Shown: positions 1 to 9,287, numbered from the stretch's first letter. The stretch: 64,000 nucleotides of DNA from Pannonibacter phragmitetus_B (GCF_050510895.1 NZ_JBNINT010000001.1:2914001-2978000), one strand, 5' to 3'. Made by a program: numbers and translations. Notes: generated by a model from the letters alone, not told the origin.

Positions 1-353
1 TGGACCCGAACGAGTTCTACATCCTCGTCAGCCAGGAGGCGGTTCATGTGCCGCCGGATTTTGCCGCAGAAATGGTGCCCTTCGATCCGCTGGTAGGCGA
101 GTTCCGCGTGCATTACGCCGGTTTCTTCGACCCCGGCTTCGGACACAGCACGGTGGGCGGCACAGGCTCACGCGCCGTGCTGGAAGTGCGCTCGCACGAT
201 GTTCCCTTCATTCTGGAACATGGCCAGACAGTGGGGCGGCTCGTCTATGAGCACATGGCCGAACGTCCGCATCGGCTCTACGGCGAAGGTATCGGCTCCA
301 ACTATCAGGGGCAGGAGCTGAAGCTCTCAAAGCACTTCCGTCCACTCAGCTGA
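1..353 (+). CDS. dcd: 2'-deoxycytidine 5'-triphosphate deaminase, C-terminal part (cut by window start)
   Basis: The reading frame is open from base 3 (DPNEFYILVSQEAVHVPPDF...) and ends at the TGA at 351-353, so the 5' part lies outside the window. The visible ~116 residues resemble the C-terminal half of the long alphaproteobacterial dCTP deaminase, with the trimer-type segment VHYAGFFDPGFG followed by an EVRSHDVPF strand and a basic C-terminal tail. The family converts dCTP to dUTP in pyrimidine deoxynucleotide supply. The catalytic centre is upstream of the window, so activity cannot be judged. It converges on the hydrolase gene at 393-1040 across a shared hairpin terminator. Confidence 0.8.
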   Translation, partial: DPNEFYILVSQEAVHVPPDFAAEMVPFDPLVGEFRVHYAGFFDPGFGHSTVGGTGSRAVLEVRSHDVPFILEHGQTVGRLVYEHMAERPHRLYGEGIGSNYQGQELKLSKHFRPLS

Positions 354-359
354 CGGAAT

Positions 360-384
360 GCCCGGTGCGCCAGACGCACCGGGC
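360..384. terminator. Bidirectional hairpin between dcd and hydrolase
   Basis: A perfect 10-bp stem (GCCCGGTGCG / CGCACCGGGC) encloses a 5-nt loop, in the 39-bp gap between two convergent genes. There is no long T-run on either side, so termination efficiency is uncertain. Confidence 0.65.
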
Positions 385-392
385 CTGCACAA

Positions 393-1040
393 TCAGGCGG
401 CCAGAAGCTTACGGGCGAACTCAGCAACAGCCTTTGCAGTCGCGGTGATGTTGCTGTCCCAGGTGGCAGGCGACTGGCCGCGGGGACCGAGGTCATGGTT
501 GCCGTCTTCCAGGAACAGGATCTCGCAGGTGCCCGGCAGGGTTACGTCTTCCAGTTCTACCTGACTGCCAAAGGGATCACGCTCGCCCTGTGCAATGAAG
601 ATGGGGCGGCGCGACTGTTCCAGCGGCTCAAGGCGCCAGACATCGGACTTGCCCTGCGGGTGGAACGGATAGCCGATGCAGACAACACCCTTCACGCGGC
701 CCGGCAGCGAAGCGCCTGCCGTCAGCATGGCGGCAACGCGCCCGCCCATGGACTTGCCGCCGATCAGGAACGGGCCTTGCACCTCGCCCATTAGCGCCTG
801 CATGGCCTTCTGATAGGCCCCCACCAGCAGCTCTGCCTTCGGTGGCGGAGCCTTCTTGGCCGTGGTGCGGCGCGCGGCCATATAGGGAAATTCGAACCGA
901 GCCACGGCGATGCCTTCGGCCGCAAGGGCTGTCGCAAGCCGGTTCATGATGGCGGAGTCCATCGGCGCACCCGCGCCATGGGCCAGAAGCAGAGTTGCAT
1001 CCGGCGTGCCTTCCGGGCGGGTCCAGAGAAATTCGGTCAT
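393..1040 (-). CDS. Alpha/beta hydrolase of the KANL3/Tex30 (dienelactone-hydrolase-like) group
   Basis: The 215-residue cytosolic protein has no signal peptide. It carries an HGAGAPMDS oxyanion segment near residue 20, a GGKSMGGRVA nucleophile elbow near residue 95 (Ser nucleophile), a GERDPFG acid-residue segment and a GNHDLGPRG catalytic-His segment. This order fits the small alpha/beta hydrolases related to human Tex30/KANL3. The substrate is unknown. The ATG is at 1040. No partner gene is obvious: the next minus-strand gene ends 105 bp upstream. Confidence 0.8.
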   Translation of the reverse strand: MTEFLWTRPEGTPDATLLLAHGAGAPMDSAIMNRLATALAAEGIAVARFEFPYMAARRTTAKKAPPPKAELLVGAYQKAMQALMGEVQGPFLIGGKSMGGRVAAMLTAGASLPGRVKGVVCIGYPFHPQGKSDVWRLEPLEQSRRPIFIAQGERDPFGSQVELEDVTLPGTCEILFLEDGNHDLGPRGQSPATWDSNITATAKAVAEFARKLLAA

Positions 1041-1144
1041 CAGGCTGTCCTGTTGTGGCGGCGGATGGGCTCCGCGCGCAAAGAGTGACCCGGCTTATCC
1101 AGAACAAGCCGGTCTGGCAATGGGTTTGCTGGCGGACCGAGGCC

Positions 1145-2028
1145 TCAGTAGAACCCGATCGGGAAGTAGCGCAGGTAAAGCTCGCCATAGATGCCCTTGT
1201 CCTGCACCTGGCGCAGGGCATAGTTCAACGCATCCAGAAGCGGCTGGTCATCACGGCGCAAGGCGATGGAAAGACCGCCACCAAAATAGCCCGGCTCCAG
1301 CCAAGGGCCAGGGGCAAACCGGCAGCAGCCATCCGCCTCCTTACTGGCCAGCCAGAAGGACAATGCCATGCCGTCGCCGAAGTGCACGTCAGCCTTGCCC
1401 TCCTTCAGCGCGGCCCTTGCCTCTGCGGCTGTGGGGAACGGCTCGACAGCAAGGTTCGGGAAGGCTGCCTTCAGAAAGGCCTCGTGGCGGCTGCCGGCTT
1501 CCACACTGACACGCTCTGCCGACGCCATGCCTGGATCAAAGCGGTCCTTGCCCTGCCCCAGCACAAACCGGGCAGGCAGGCGCATGTATGTATCGGAGAA
1601 GGCCATCTCCCGCCGCAAAGCCTCCGTCTTGGCGAGGCCGGAGAGAATGGCATCCCCCTCCCCGCCATCAGGGCGTCCGGCAAAGCCTCAAACGCTTTCA
1701 CCCGCAAGCTGCAGGAGGCACCAAGCTCCTCGCAGACCGCCCGCGCCAGATCCACGTTGAAGCCAGTCAGGCGGCCTTGCGGATCACGGAAGGAGAAAGG
1801 CGGAAAATCATCCGAAGCCAGGAATTCAATCTTCTCCGGCGGCTGTGCGGGGCGCTCCACCAGCGCACGCGGGTCGCGGAAGTTGGGAATGACAATGGTC
1901 ATGCCCGCTTCGTTCAACTGCGAGGGAGCTGCAGTTTCCTGAGCGAGGACACCGGGCGGAATAAAACCAACCGCAATTGAGAATAAAAAATATAAAACTG
2001 TTGATTGTGGGAATATCTTCTGACGTAC
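1145..2028 (-). pseudogene. Family 3 extracellular solute-binding protein, interrupted by a frameshift
   Basis: Two adjacent minus-strand frames make one SBP_bac_3-type periplasmic receptor. The first part has a hydrophobic leader ending GVLAQE, then FLASDDFPPFSFRDPQGRLT and GFNVDLARAVCEELGA. The second continues with EMAFSDTYMRLPARFVLGQG and FGGGLSIALRRDDQPLLDAL. The frames join if one G is restored in the G-rich run near 1656-1666. This family binds amino acids or small polar solutes for ABC import, but no permease or ATPase is adjacent. The start is unresolved: an AAGGAG sequence lies near 2031-2036, yet no ATG, GTG or TTG follows at normal spacing before the leader. An unusual start codon or a second error is possible. 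The gene is divergent from the glycosyltransferase at 2082. Confidence 0.7.
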
Positions 2029-2081
2029 TCCTTGCAGCGGCCGGACGAGTGTGTGTCCGGCGGCCTCGGAAGGGGCGGGCG

Positions 2082-4141
2082 ATGTCTGTAGTGGCAGAGG
2101 GAACTGCGTCAGACAACGGGAAGCTGCCAGAAATGGCAGCAGAAACCGGCACCGCTTTCCTGCAGTGTGAAACTCCTTTTCCCCTGTGGCAGACAGAAGC
2201 CTGTCCCGGCCCTTCAGAAGACGGGTCAGTCCCGAAAATTGATCGAGGCGCGCCGCAGCAATTGCTGCAAGAGGAGATGCATGTCCTTGTGTCACGGGGT
2301 CTTTCCGCCTCTGCGCTTCGATCTGCCTGTCAGCTGGCATCTTATCACGGCGTCCATCCCGCGCACTACATGATGCGCAACTCCATCCTCACGGAAGAGG
2401 CTTATTACAGCGCAGTGGCGGAAGTCTGTGGCATTCCCTTTCTGCCAGTTGGCAGCTTCCGCCCGCTGCTGGTCAATGGTCACGTGCTGCAATGCGGACC
2501 GGGTGAGGCCGGCCCGATGATGATCGGCCTCGGCCGGGGGGACCGGTCTATGTGGTTGCGCCGGAACCTGAGCACGTGTCCGAACTGCGCGCTTTCTTTC
2601 TGCGCCACCCGGACTGGAGTGCAGCCGTGCGCATTGCCACACCTTCTGCCCTGCGCCACGCTCTGACGGTGCTGAATGCGCCCGCCGGCGAGCTGGAAGC
2701 GCGCTTTCCCCACATGTCAGCCCGCACCCGCGTGACGCCGCGCCAGCAAATTGGCGCGGGCGCCATGGTGGCCAGCTTTTTCACCGGCATGGTTCTGCCC
2801 TTTGAAGTCCAGATGCTGCTGCTGAGCCTTGTCGTGGGCCTCACCTGTATTCTCACCGCAATCGCCCGGCTCTCGAGCGCACGGCAGGCACAGGAGCGGG
2901 CCCGCCACGCCGCAGACGAAGCTTGGTTTCAGTCCCATCAGACGGCACCGGAGCGCCAGATGCAGCCCTCTCAAGAAGAGTGGCCGCTCTATACGGTGCT
3001 CGTTCCGCTCTACAAGGAAGCGGCGGTCGTGCCGTCGCTGGTGGAAGGCCTTGCCAGGCTCGACTACCCGGCAGACCGCCTCGACATCCGCTTTCTGGTG
3101 GAGCAGGACGACCGGGAAACCCGCGCCGCTTTCCGGGGCCAACTGCGCGAGGGCATGGAAGTGGTGGTGGTTCCGCCGGGCCATCCTCGCACCAAGCCAA
3201 GGGCACTTGCCTATGGGCTGGAATCCTCGATGGGCGAGTTCGTCACGATTTATGACGCGGAAGACCGGCCTGAGCCAGGACAGCTGAAAAAGGCGGCCCG
3301 CAGGTTCCGGCAGAGCCCGGAAAGCCTTGTCTGCCTGCAGGCCAGCCTTGTCATCGACAACGCGGAGGAGAGCTTCTTTACCCGTCAGTTTGCGATGGAG
3401 TATGCCAGCCTGTTCGATCAGGTCATACCCTGGTTCTCTGGTGAGGAATGGCCCTTTCCGCTGGGTGGAACCTCAAACCACTTCCGCCGGTCTGCCCTCG
3501 TCATGGCAGGCGGCTGGGATCCTTTCAACGTGACAGAGGATGCAGACCTGGGCCTGCGCCTTGCCCGCTTCGGCTTCACCAGTGCCGCACTCGACAGTGC
3601 CACCTATGAAGAGGCGCCGGTGACGTGGAAAACCTGGTACGCGCAGCGGGCGCGCTGGTACAAGGGCTGGCTGCAGACGGTGCTTGTCCACCTGCGCGAT
3701 CCCTCCATGCTGTGGCATGACATGAGCCCGCGCCGCGCGGTGCCAATCGCCTTCCTCATCGGTGGCAGCCTGCTGACGCTCGCCCTTCATCCCATATTCT
3801 GCATGATTCTGATGGGCTACCTGATTGGCCTGTGGAACATGCCTGTGCCCGATGGGCTCATGTCCGACATAACCGTCTGCCTCAGCGCCCTTGCCGCCAT
3901 CTCCGGCTATGGCGCGGCCGTCATTGCCGGGCGCAGCGCGGCCCGCGCCCGCGGCTTCGACCCAAGCGTCGGCGATCTCGCCCTCATCCCCGCCTACTGG
4001 CTCTGCGCCAGCTTCGCCTTCTACCGCGCCGTCTGGGATTTCTTCATCCGCCCCCACCACTGGCACAAAACCACCCACGGCACCGCCCGCAAGCGCAAGA
4101 CACCGGATTTCGGGAAGAAAGAGGAGGATGGGAGTGGGTAG
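2082..4141 (+). pseudogene. Membrane-bound family 2 glycosyltransferase with N-terminal GspE-N-like domain, one frameshift
   Basis: ATG 2082 follows a GGAAGGGGCGGG ribosome-binding stretch. The first ~155 codons encode a domain like the N-terminus of GspE/MshE ATPases (MHVLVSRGLSASALRSACQ..., EVCGIPFLP). They then lose frame in the G6 run at 2536-2541. One extra G joins them to GPVYVVAPEPEHVSELRAFF and a GT-A domain, giving about 686 residues. The GT2 part shows VLVPLYKEAAVVPSLVE, the metal-binding DAEDRPEPG, TEDADLGLRL and the QRARW motif of processive transferases. Two transmembrane helices precede it and three to four follow. A cellulose-synthase-like fold acting at the inner membrane on an extracellular or envelope glycan is inferred; the product is unknown. 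Confidence 0.8.
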
Positions 4142-4218
4142 AGGGCTGCTGAACCTCAAACGCTGAAGCTGGGCCGCAATTTCTCATGATAGACTTCTGA
4201 CGCGGCCTGCCATGGAGC

Positions 4219-4512
4219 TCACGTCTTGAGAGCAAGAACTGCTTCGATCTGAAGGTCAGCATCGCTCCCTGAAACGGAGGGACGGCGATCGGCCAATGCC
4301 ATTTCAATCCGTTCCTCGATCCAGCGCTCATAGGTATCGGAAACGGCCTCAGCATCCGGCATTGTGCCACCAAGCGCTATCAGGCGCCTGCCAGTCTCTA
4401 CCCGCACCAGCGTCTCCAGCGCCTGATGCACGATGGCAGTGGTCTCCATTGTGCCAGTCAGGTCTCGGGCCGCCTCAAGAAGCTCGTCATCAACATTGAT
4501 TGTCAGTTTCAT
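4219..4512 (-). CDS. Orphan VapB-like antitoxin with unusual C-terminal tail
   Basis: Starting at ATG 4512 (an in-frame ATG also exists at 4536), the 97-residue protein begins MKLTINVDDELLEAARDLTG, a ribbon-helix-helix start typical of VapB antitoxins. It continues TAIVHQALETLVRVETGRRLIALGG, the usual VapB dimer helix. The tail (DTYERWIEERIEMALADRRPSV) instead resembles the toxin-binding end of RelB/StbD-type antitoxins. No VapC (PIN) or RelE gene lies within 1 kb on either side. It may be a relic, a solitary repressor or a partner of a toxin elsewhere. It is adjacent to a structured repeat and a tRNA gene. Confidence 0.65.
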   Translation of the reverse strand: MKLTINVDDELLEAARDLTGTMETTAIVHQALETLVRVETGRRLIALGGTMPDAEAVSDTYERWIEERIEMALADRRPSVSGSDADLQIEAVLALKT

Positions 4513-4586
4513 GATCTGGCCTTCGTTCTCAGGCACAAGAATAGCACCAGTGACGCCGGACTGCTGAGAAACCAGTCACTCCTCCA

Positions 4587-4665
4587 TCGTCATCCTCGGC
4601 CCTGTGCCGAGGATCTATACAAATCAATGATTTGCAGATGGTCGGGACAAGCCCGTCCATGACGA
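4587..4665. repeat. Structured palindromic intergenic repeat, copy 1
   Basis: Outer 7-bp arms TCGTCAT (4587-4593) and ATGACGA (4659-4665) enclose three smaller hairpins. These are ATCCTCGGC/GCCGAGGAT (4592-4614), AAATCA/TGATTT (4621-4633) and ATGG-CGGG/CCCG-CCAT (4638-4660). The clover-like layout and the GTCATCC...ATGAC ends match the short palindromic repeats common between genes in Rhizobiales genomes. A related element is at 18913-19014. Confidence 0.6.
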
Positions 4666-4681
4666 AAGAAAAGAAAGGATC

Positions 4682-4755
4682 TGGAGCGGGTAGCGGGAAT
4701 CGAACCCGCGCGTTCAGCTTGGGAAGCTGACAGGCTACCATTACATCATACCCGC
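4682..4755 (-). tRNA. tRNA-Gly, anticodon CCC
   Basis: Read on the minus strand, the acceptor GCGGGTA pairs with TACCCGC, followed by discriminator T and an encoded CCA. The anticodon arm is TCAGC-TTCCCAA-GCTGA, giving anticodon CCC. The T arm GCGGG-TTCGATT-CCCGC is perfect, and the D arm contains TAATGGTAG. All canonical features are present. CCC reads GGG glycine codons. Confidence 0.95.
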
Positions 4756-5033
4756 CGGAGCATGACGGCATCGAGAGGGGACAAGGTGTGCCCGGATGCC
4801 GTGGCCTTGGCGCATTAGATCGCCTGCGGCAGCGGTTCTGTCAAGCAGCGTGACAGGGCTTTTCAACGGCTGCTCGCACTCCCCATTCGGCCCGCCGCGG
4901 CGGAATAGACGGCAGAAGGCAAAAGATGCCGAAATCCGCGCCTTCAAGTGTACGCCCTATTGCGTATCTATAGCGGAGACGCCAGTTTGCGCGGGCGGCA
5001 TCCGGCCGTGTTTCCAAATGGATATTTCTCAAT

Positions 5034-5827
5034 ATGCGCCAGACTTTAAAGGCACTCATCACCTCAGGCCGCTGGGAAGCGGCCATCATTGCGATCATTG
5101 TTGTCAACGCCATCACGCTGGGCCTTGAGACCAGCCCTACGGTCATGGGGTCGATTGGTCCGCTGCTGCAAACGCTCGACAAGATCATCCTTGGGCTGTT
5201 CGTTGCGGAACTGATTCTGCGCCTTTATGTCCACCGGCTGTCCTTCTTCCGCGATCCCTGGAGCATCTTCGATTTCCTGATCGTGGCTATTGCCCTTGTT
5301 CCCGCCAGCGGCCCTTTGCGGTGCTGCGTGCGCTGCGCATCCTGCGCGTGCTGCGCCTTATTTCGGTGGTTCCCTCGCTGCGGCGGGTCATTGGCGGACT
5401 GATCACGGCCCTGCCCGGCATGGGCTCCATCATGGTGCTGATGAGCCTTGTCTTCTATGTCTTCGCCGTCATGGCCACGAAGCTCTATGGCGAAACATTC
5501 CCCGAGTGGTTCGGCGATCTTGGCCGCTCGCTCTACACCCTGTTCCAGGTCATGACGCTGGAAAGCTGGTCCATGGGCATCGTGCGGCCAGTGATGGAAG
5601 TTCACCCCTATGCCTGGGCCTTCTTCCTGCCCTTCCTTGTCTGCACGGCCTTTACAGTGCTCAACCTCTTCATCGGTATCATCGTTTCTGCCATGCAGTC
5701 CGAAACGGAAACAATCGCCGAAGCAGACCGGCAGGCGATCCACGATGAAACAGGTATCATTCTGGAAGAAATCCGCGCTCTGCGCCGGGAGGTCGAAACA
5801 CTGCGCCAACAGACGGCGGGCCGCTGA
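5034..5827 (+). pseudogene. Single-domain voltage-gated sodium channel (NaChBac type), one frameshift
   Basis: ATG 5034 starts a membrane protein with segments S1-S3 (AIIAIIVVNAITLGLE, DKIILGLFVAELILRLYV, FDFLIVAIALVPAS). The frame breaks in the CCC run at 5312-5314. With one C restored it continues FAVLRALRILRVLRLISVVPSLRRV, an S4 voltage sensor with repeated arginines. The pore carries the selectivity-filter sequence TLESWSM, as in bacterial Nav channels, followed by S6 (FLPFLVCTAFTVLNLFIGII). A C-terminal coiled-coil-like tail (EEIRALRREVETLRQ) fits the family's tetramer bundle. The restored length is about 264 residues. It stands alone, ending at a hairpin shared with convergent pyrD. Confidence 0.85.
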
Positions 5828-5852
5828 GGCTCACTGGCCAAGAGCCAGACAA

Positions 5853-5882
5853 AAAGGCCGGGGCGATGAAGCTCCGGCCTTT
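5853..5882. terminator. Bidirectional terminator between sodium channel and pyrD
   Basis: The stem AAGGCCGGGGC / GCTCCGGCCTT (one G-T pair) has a GATGAA loop. An A-run lies on the left and a T-run on the right, so it can act as an intrinsic terminator for both convergent genes. Confidence 0.8.
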
Positions 5883-5892
5883 CCTATATCAA

Positions 5893-6990
5893 TCAGTCGA
5901 GATTCTCGCTGGCCCAGGCATCCACATTGACTGAGCGCAGCTCCGCGAGGTGGGTCAGCCCCTGCCGCTTCAACTCCCCATCCAGATGCTTGAGGATGGC
6001 GGGAACCAGCCCCGGCCCCTTGTAGACCAGCGACGAGTAGATCTGCAGCAGCGTTGCCCCGGCAGTGATCTTGACCAGTGCTGTCTCCGGACTGTCGATG
6101 CCGCCAACACCCACAATCGGAAGGTCCGGCCCCACCAGCTTGCGCGTGCGGGCAAGAATGATCGTGGCACGGCGGAACAGCGGCCGTCCGGAAAGCCCGC
6201 CTGCTTCCTGCGCTGTCTGCGTGTCCCGAAGGCCGGTGCGGGACAGCGTGGTGTTGGAGACGATCAGTCCATCCACCTTGTGGGTCAGCACCGCCTCGGC
6301 AATGTCCTCCAGCCCCTCGGCTGAGACATCCGGCGCAATCTTCAACAATACCGGCACCTGGCGTCCGCCCTGCAGGCTTTGCGCATCCCGCTCTGCCATG
6401 ACGGCGGACAGCAGCTCATCCAGCGCGGCCTTTGCTTGCAGATCACGCAGGCCGGGTGTGTTGGGTGAGGAGATGTTGACGGTGAAGTAGGAGGCCAGAT
6501 GCGCGAAGGTGCGGATGCCAGACACATAGTCGGCCACCCGGTCCGCTGCATCCTTGTTGGCCCCCACGTTGACGCCAACGATACCGCCCCTGCCTTTGCG
6601 CGCTTCCAGCCGGGCCAGAAGCGCCGCATGCCCCTCGTTGTTGAAGCCGAAGCGGTTGATCACCCCCTGATCGTCCGGGAGGCGGAACAGACGCGGGCGC
6701 GGATTGCCCTCCTGCGGGCGCGGCGTCACGGTCCCTGCCTCGGCAAAGCCGAAGCCCATTCCGAGAACCGCGTCGGGCACTTCGCCGTTCTTGTCGAACC
6801 CTGCGGCCATGCCAAGCGGGTTCGGGAAGCTCAATCCCAGCACCTCCTGCCGCAGGGAAGGCAGACTGGCGTTGGAGAAGCGCGGATAAACCCCGCTGGC
6901 AAGCGCACGGATCGTCACGCCATGGGCCGTTTCGGCGTCGACACAATGGAGAGCCCGCAGGGTCAGGCGATTGGCAAGGGACTGGAACAT
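5893..6990 (-). CDS. pyrD: Dihydroorotate dehydrogenase (quinone), class 2
   Basis: The 365-residue protein oxidises dihydroorotate to orotate with FMN and passes electrons to quinone at the inner membrane (fourth step of pyrimidine synthesis). Visible motifs are NPLGMAAGFDKNG, GFGFAEAGTVTPRPQ, the NRFGFNNEG segment, SSPNTPGLRDLQ in the active-site loop with its Ser base, LLKIAPD, VSNTTLSR and the phosphate-binding VGVGGI plus AGATLLQIYSSLVY. The N-terminal FQSLANRLTLRALHCV helix is the membrane-association segment of class 2 enzymes. The DUF952 gene lies 10 bp upstream on the same strand, so the two are probably cotranscribed. Confidence 0.95.
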   Translation of the reverse strand: MFQSLANRLTLRALHCVDAETAHGVTIRALASGVYPRFSNASLPSLRQEVLGLSFPNPLGMAAGFDKNGEVPDAVLGMGFGFAEAGTVTPRPQEGNPRPRLFRLPDDQGVINRFGFNNEGHAALLARLEARKGRGGIVGVNVGANKDAADRVADYVSGIRTFAHLASYFTVNISSPNTPGLRDLQAKAALDELLSAVMAERDAQSLQGGRQVPVLLKIAPDVSAEGLEDIAEAVLTHKVDGLIVSNTTLSRTGLRDTQTAQEAGGLSGRPLFRRATIILARTRKLVGPDLPIVGVGGIDSPETALVKITAGATLLQIYSSLVYKGPGLVPAILKHLDGELKRQGLTHLAELRSVNVDAWASENLD

Positions 6991-7000
6991 GGGCGTGAGA

Positions 7001-7345
7001 TCACTTCGTCAGGTCAGGAAACACATGCTGCCCATCCGGGCCAAGCGGCAGGGCCTCGACCCACAGGGCGCAGGCCGGATCAAAGCTGGCATAGAGATGC
7101 GGGAACAGTGCGCCACCGCGGGAGGGCTCCCACTTGACCGGCTCCCCGAAAGCCTCGCTGTCGAAGGCAGCCAGCAAGAGGTCTTCCTGACCCGCAAAAT
7201 GCTTGGCTGCCGTTTCGCGCACCTGCTCCGCTGTCGAGAAGTGGATATAGCCATCGGCAAGGTCGACCGGCGCACCATCGAACCTGCCGCGGCTCACGGC
7301 ATCATCCCAGAGGCTGCGCGTCAGTATCTTGAAAATCACCGTCAT
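7001..7345 (-). CDS. DUF952 family protein
   Basis: The 114-residue protein begins VIFKILTRSLWDDAVSRG and contains DGYIHFSTAEQVRETAAKHF and FPHLYASFDPACALWVEALP, the signature segments of DUF952. It is soluble, with no signal peptide. DUF952 genes often precede pyrD in alphaproteobacteria, as here with a 10-bp gap. The function is unknown; a glutathione-transferase-like enzymatic role is sometimes proposed but cannot be supported from sequence. Confidence 0.85.
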   Translation of the reverse strand: MTVIFKILTRSLWDDAVSRGRFDGAPVDLADGYIHFSTAEQVRETAAKHFAGQEDLLLAAFDSEAFGEPVKWEPSRGGALFPHLYASFDPACALWVEALPLGPDGQHVFPDLTK

Positions 7346-7551
7346 GCGGATCCGCCCATGTGCTGTGAAGGAGCCTTTGAGATGGCCCCTGTGCGTTGGT
7401 TGAGGCGGACCCTAGTCCGGGATTTTGCATTGGACAACCAGCACGCCCCACAGGATCAACCGCCTATTCATTTGCATCAGGAATATTTGCCAATATCAAT
7501 GGAATTCAAAGGGATTTATTCCTGATGAGGCAGCACGTGGAGGAAAGAACC

Positions 7552-8202
7552 ATGCTCTCGCACGAGCGCGTCTGGGCAGCGATTGACGCCCTGGCCACAC
7601 GCAAGCGTCTTTCGCCTTCGGCTCTCGCGCGCCGTGCCGGGCTGGATCCGACCACCTTCAATCCGTCAAAGCGGGTCGCTGGCGACGGCCGCCCCCGCTG
7701 GCCCTCGACGGAGTCTCTTGCCAAGATACTGGAGGCAACGGGTGCGCAGCTGTCCGACTTTGCACAACTTGTGGAAGGCGATGCAATCCTCACACCCGCA
7801 AAAACAGAGAACGGCATAACCATGCCTTTTGCCCGTCTCTGTGAAGCAGGAATGGGCGCTGGCTTCTTCGATGCAGCTGGCCACCCGGCAGGCACTGGCT
7901 GGGACGAGATTTCCTTTCCCGATGATCTGGGCAGCCAAGTCTATGCACTGGGTGTGGGCGGCGATGACTATCTGCCGCTTTACCGGGACGGGGACATTAT
8001 CGTCATCGCACCGGGCATCCCCATACGCCGGGGCGACCGGATTGTGCTGCGGCGGCTGAACGGTGAAATGATGGTCGGCAGTTTCGTGATGCGCACAGCG
8101 CGGCGGCTGGAGTTGCATACGCTGGGCGCCTCAGGCACGATCACGTCGATGGACCTCGACAGTATCGCCTGGATGGCGCGGATCGTCTGGGCCAGTCAAT
8201 AG
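7552..8202 (+). CDS. XRE-type transcriptional regulator with degenerate S24/LexA-like domain
   Basis: The ATG at 7552 is chosen because GGAGGAA lies 6 bp upstream; longer in-frame starts lack such a site. Residues 1-60 form a helix-turn-helix (RVWAAIDALATRKRLSPSAL, ARRAGLDPTTFNPSKR). Residues ~120-200 follow the S24 peptidase/repressor fold (VYALGVGGDDYLPLYRDGDI). The usual catalytic Ser of the GDSM motif is Asp here, and the usual Lys (segment GEMMVGSF) is Gly, so self-cleavage is not expected. The domain probably only dimerises or senses a ligand. The gene is divergent from the DUF952-pyrD pair. Targets are unknown. Confidence 0.8.
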   Translation: MLSHERVWAAIDALATRKRLSPSALARRAGLDPTTFNPSKRVAGDGRPRWPSTESLAKILEATGAQLSDFAQLVEGDAILTPAKTENGITMPFARLCEAGMGAGFFDAAGHPAGTGWDEISFPDDLGSQVYALGVGGDDYLPLYRDGDIIVIAPGIPIRRGDRIVLRRLNGEMMVGSFVMRTARRLELHTLGASGTITSMDLDSIAWMARIVWASQ

Positions 8203-8228
8203 ATCAGGATGGCAAGAGACGGAATTGC

Positions 8229-9088
8229 ATGACCGGAAGGGAAATCGGACAACGGCTTCCGTTGCGCCAGATGATACGCGGCGCTTTGATTTGCATACTG
8301 CCACTGGTGGCTACACCTGTCTTCGGCCAGGCAGCCGTACGCAATGTCTCTCCACCCGGGGTCGCCATTCCTCAGGTTACGGCCCCATTGCAACGGGTTG
8401 AACTCCCCGGCCTCAGGCCTTGCGTCAGACGGAAGCTGCGGCCTTGCCAACACGCAGTTTTCACCTTGTCCGGCCTCTCGCGCTGGAAAAGACAACGCTC
8501 ACATCCGGCAAGCTGTCCGTCGAACTCGCGAATATTACCGGGATGTCTGCTTCAGAGACCTGTCAGACAGCAAGCGGCCAGTCATGGCCCTGCGGCGCAA
8601 GGGCCTTGACGGCTCTGCGTGCACTTCTGCGCAGTCACCGGGTTGATTGCCTCCCTGTGGTGCCCCTTGAACCCGGGAAGATCTCCGCAACCTGCAGCAA
8701 AGGATCCGTGGACCTCGGACTCTGGATGCTGCAGCAGGGCTGGGCTCAGGCCAACGCGGATGCACCTGAAAGCTATGCCGAAGCTGAAGCTGCCGCCCGC
8801 AGTGCAGGGCTCGGCCGATGGCAGCGCACGGATTTCGAGCCCCTGCCAGAGGCCCTACTGCCCCCACAAGCTGCAATGACGGGGGTGCTTGATGACATGG
8901 CCACACCACAGCAGCCGGTCTACACCGGGGCAACCGGAACAGAGCAGCCGAACCGCGTTGTTCAACTCCCCGCTTGGGAAAATCCGTTCGACTTGCCGGA
9001 GACGCCCCCAGCGCAAGGGCCAGAGATACCGTCTGCTGCTGCGCGCTCCCTTCTGCCCTCCCCTAACAGCCGACGTAGAATTCGCTAG
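8229..9088 (+). pseudogene. Secreted staphylococcal-nuclease-fold protein, one frameshift
   Basis: The first frame gives a signal peptide (MIRGALICILPLVATPVFGQ; ATG at 8229 or 8271). It breaks in the CCCC run near 8406-8409. One added C joins it to ALRQTEAAALPTRSF and an SNase-like core. The core shows LSVELANITGMSASETC, SWPCGARALTALRALL, VDCLPV, ISATCSKGSVDLGLWMLQQGWA and a final AEAEAAARSAGLGRWQ. This is the thermonuclease fold, but the Asp and Arg residues expected around the usual calcium site are not evident. The protein may be an inactive or periplasmic nucleic-acid-binding member. A low-complexity Pro/Gln-rich C-terminus follows. It lies 26 bp after the S24-like regulator gene and may be cotranscribed. 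Confidence 0.65.
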
Positions 9089-9287
9089 GCAGTCTTCCCT
9101 TCTTTTCAGACGCAACAGCTGAGGCATGATAAGCGGCCGGCATGGGAGCGGGACCCGTGCGGCGATGAATGGCCAGCGTGCTGTATGGCGGGATTGTTGA
9201 TTGAAGCTGACGGAAAATTGACATGTTGCGCCAGCGCGGGAGTTGTATCATCCTGTGCAATCGGAGGATGAATACGGGGGAGCACCA

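Noticed and set aside
4044..4373. Possible toxin gene partnered with the VapB-like antitoxin
   Set aside because: The frame overlaps the antitoxin and glycosyltransferase genes and shows no PIN or RelE features.
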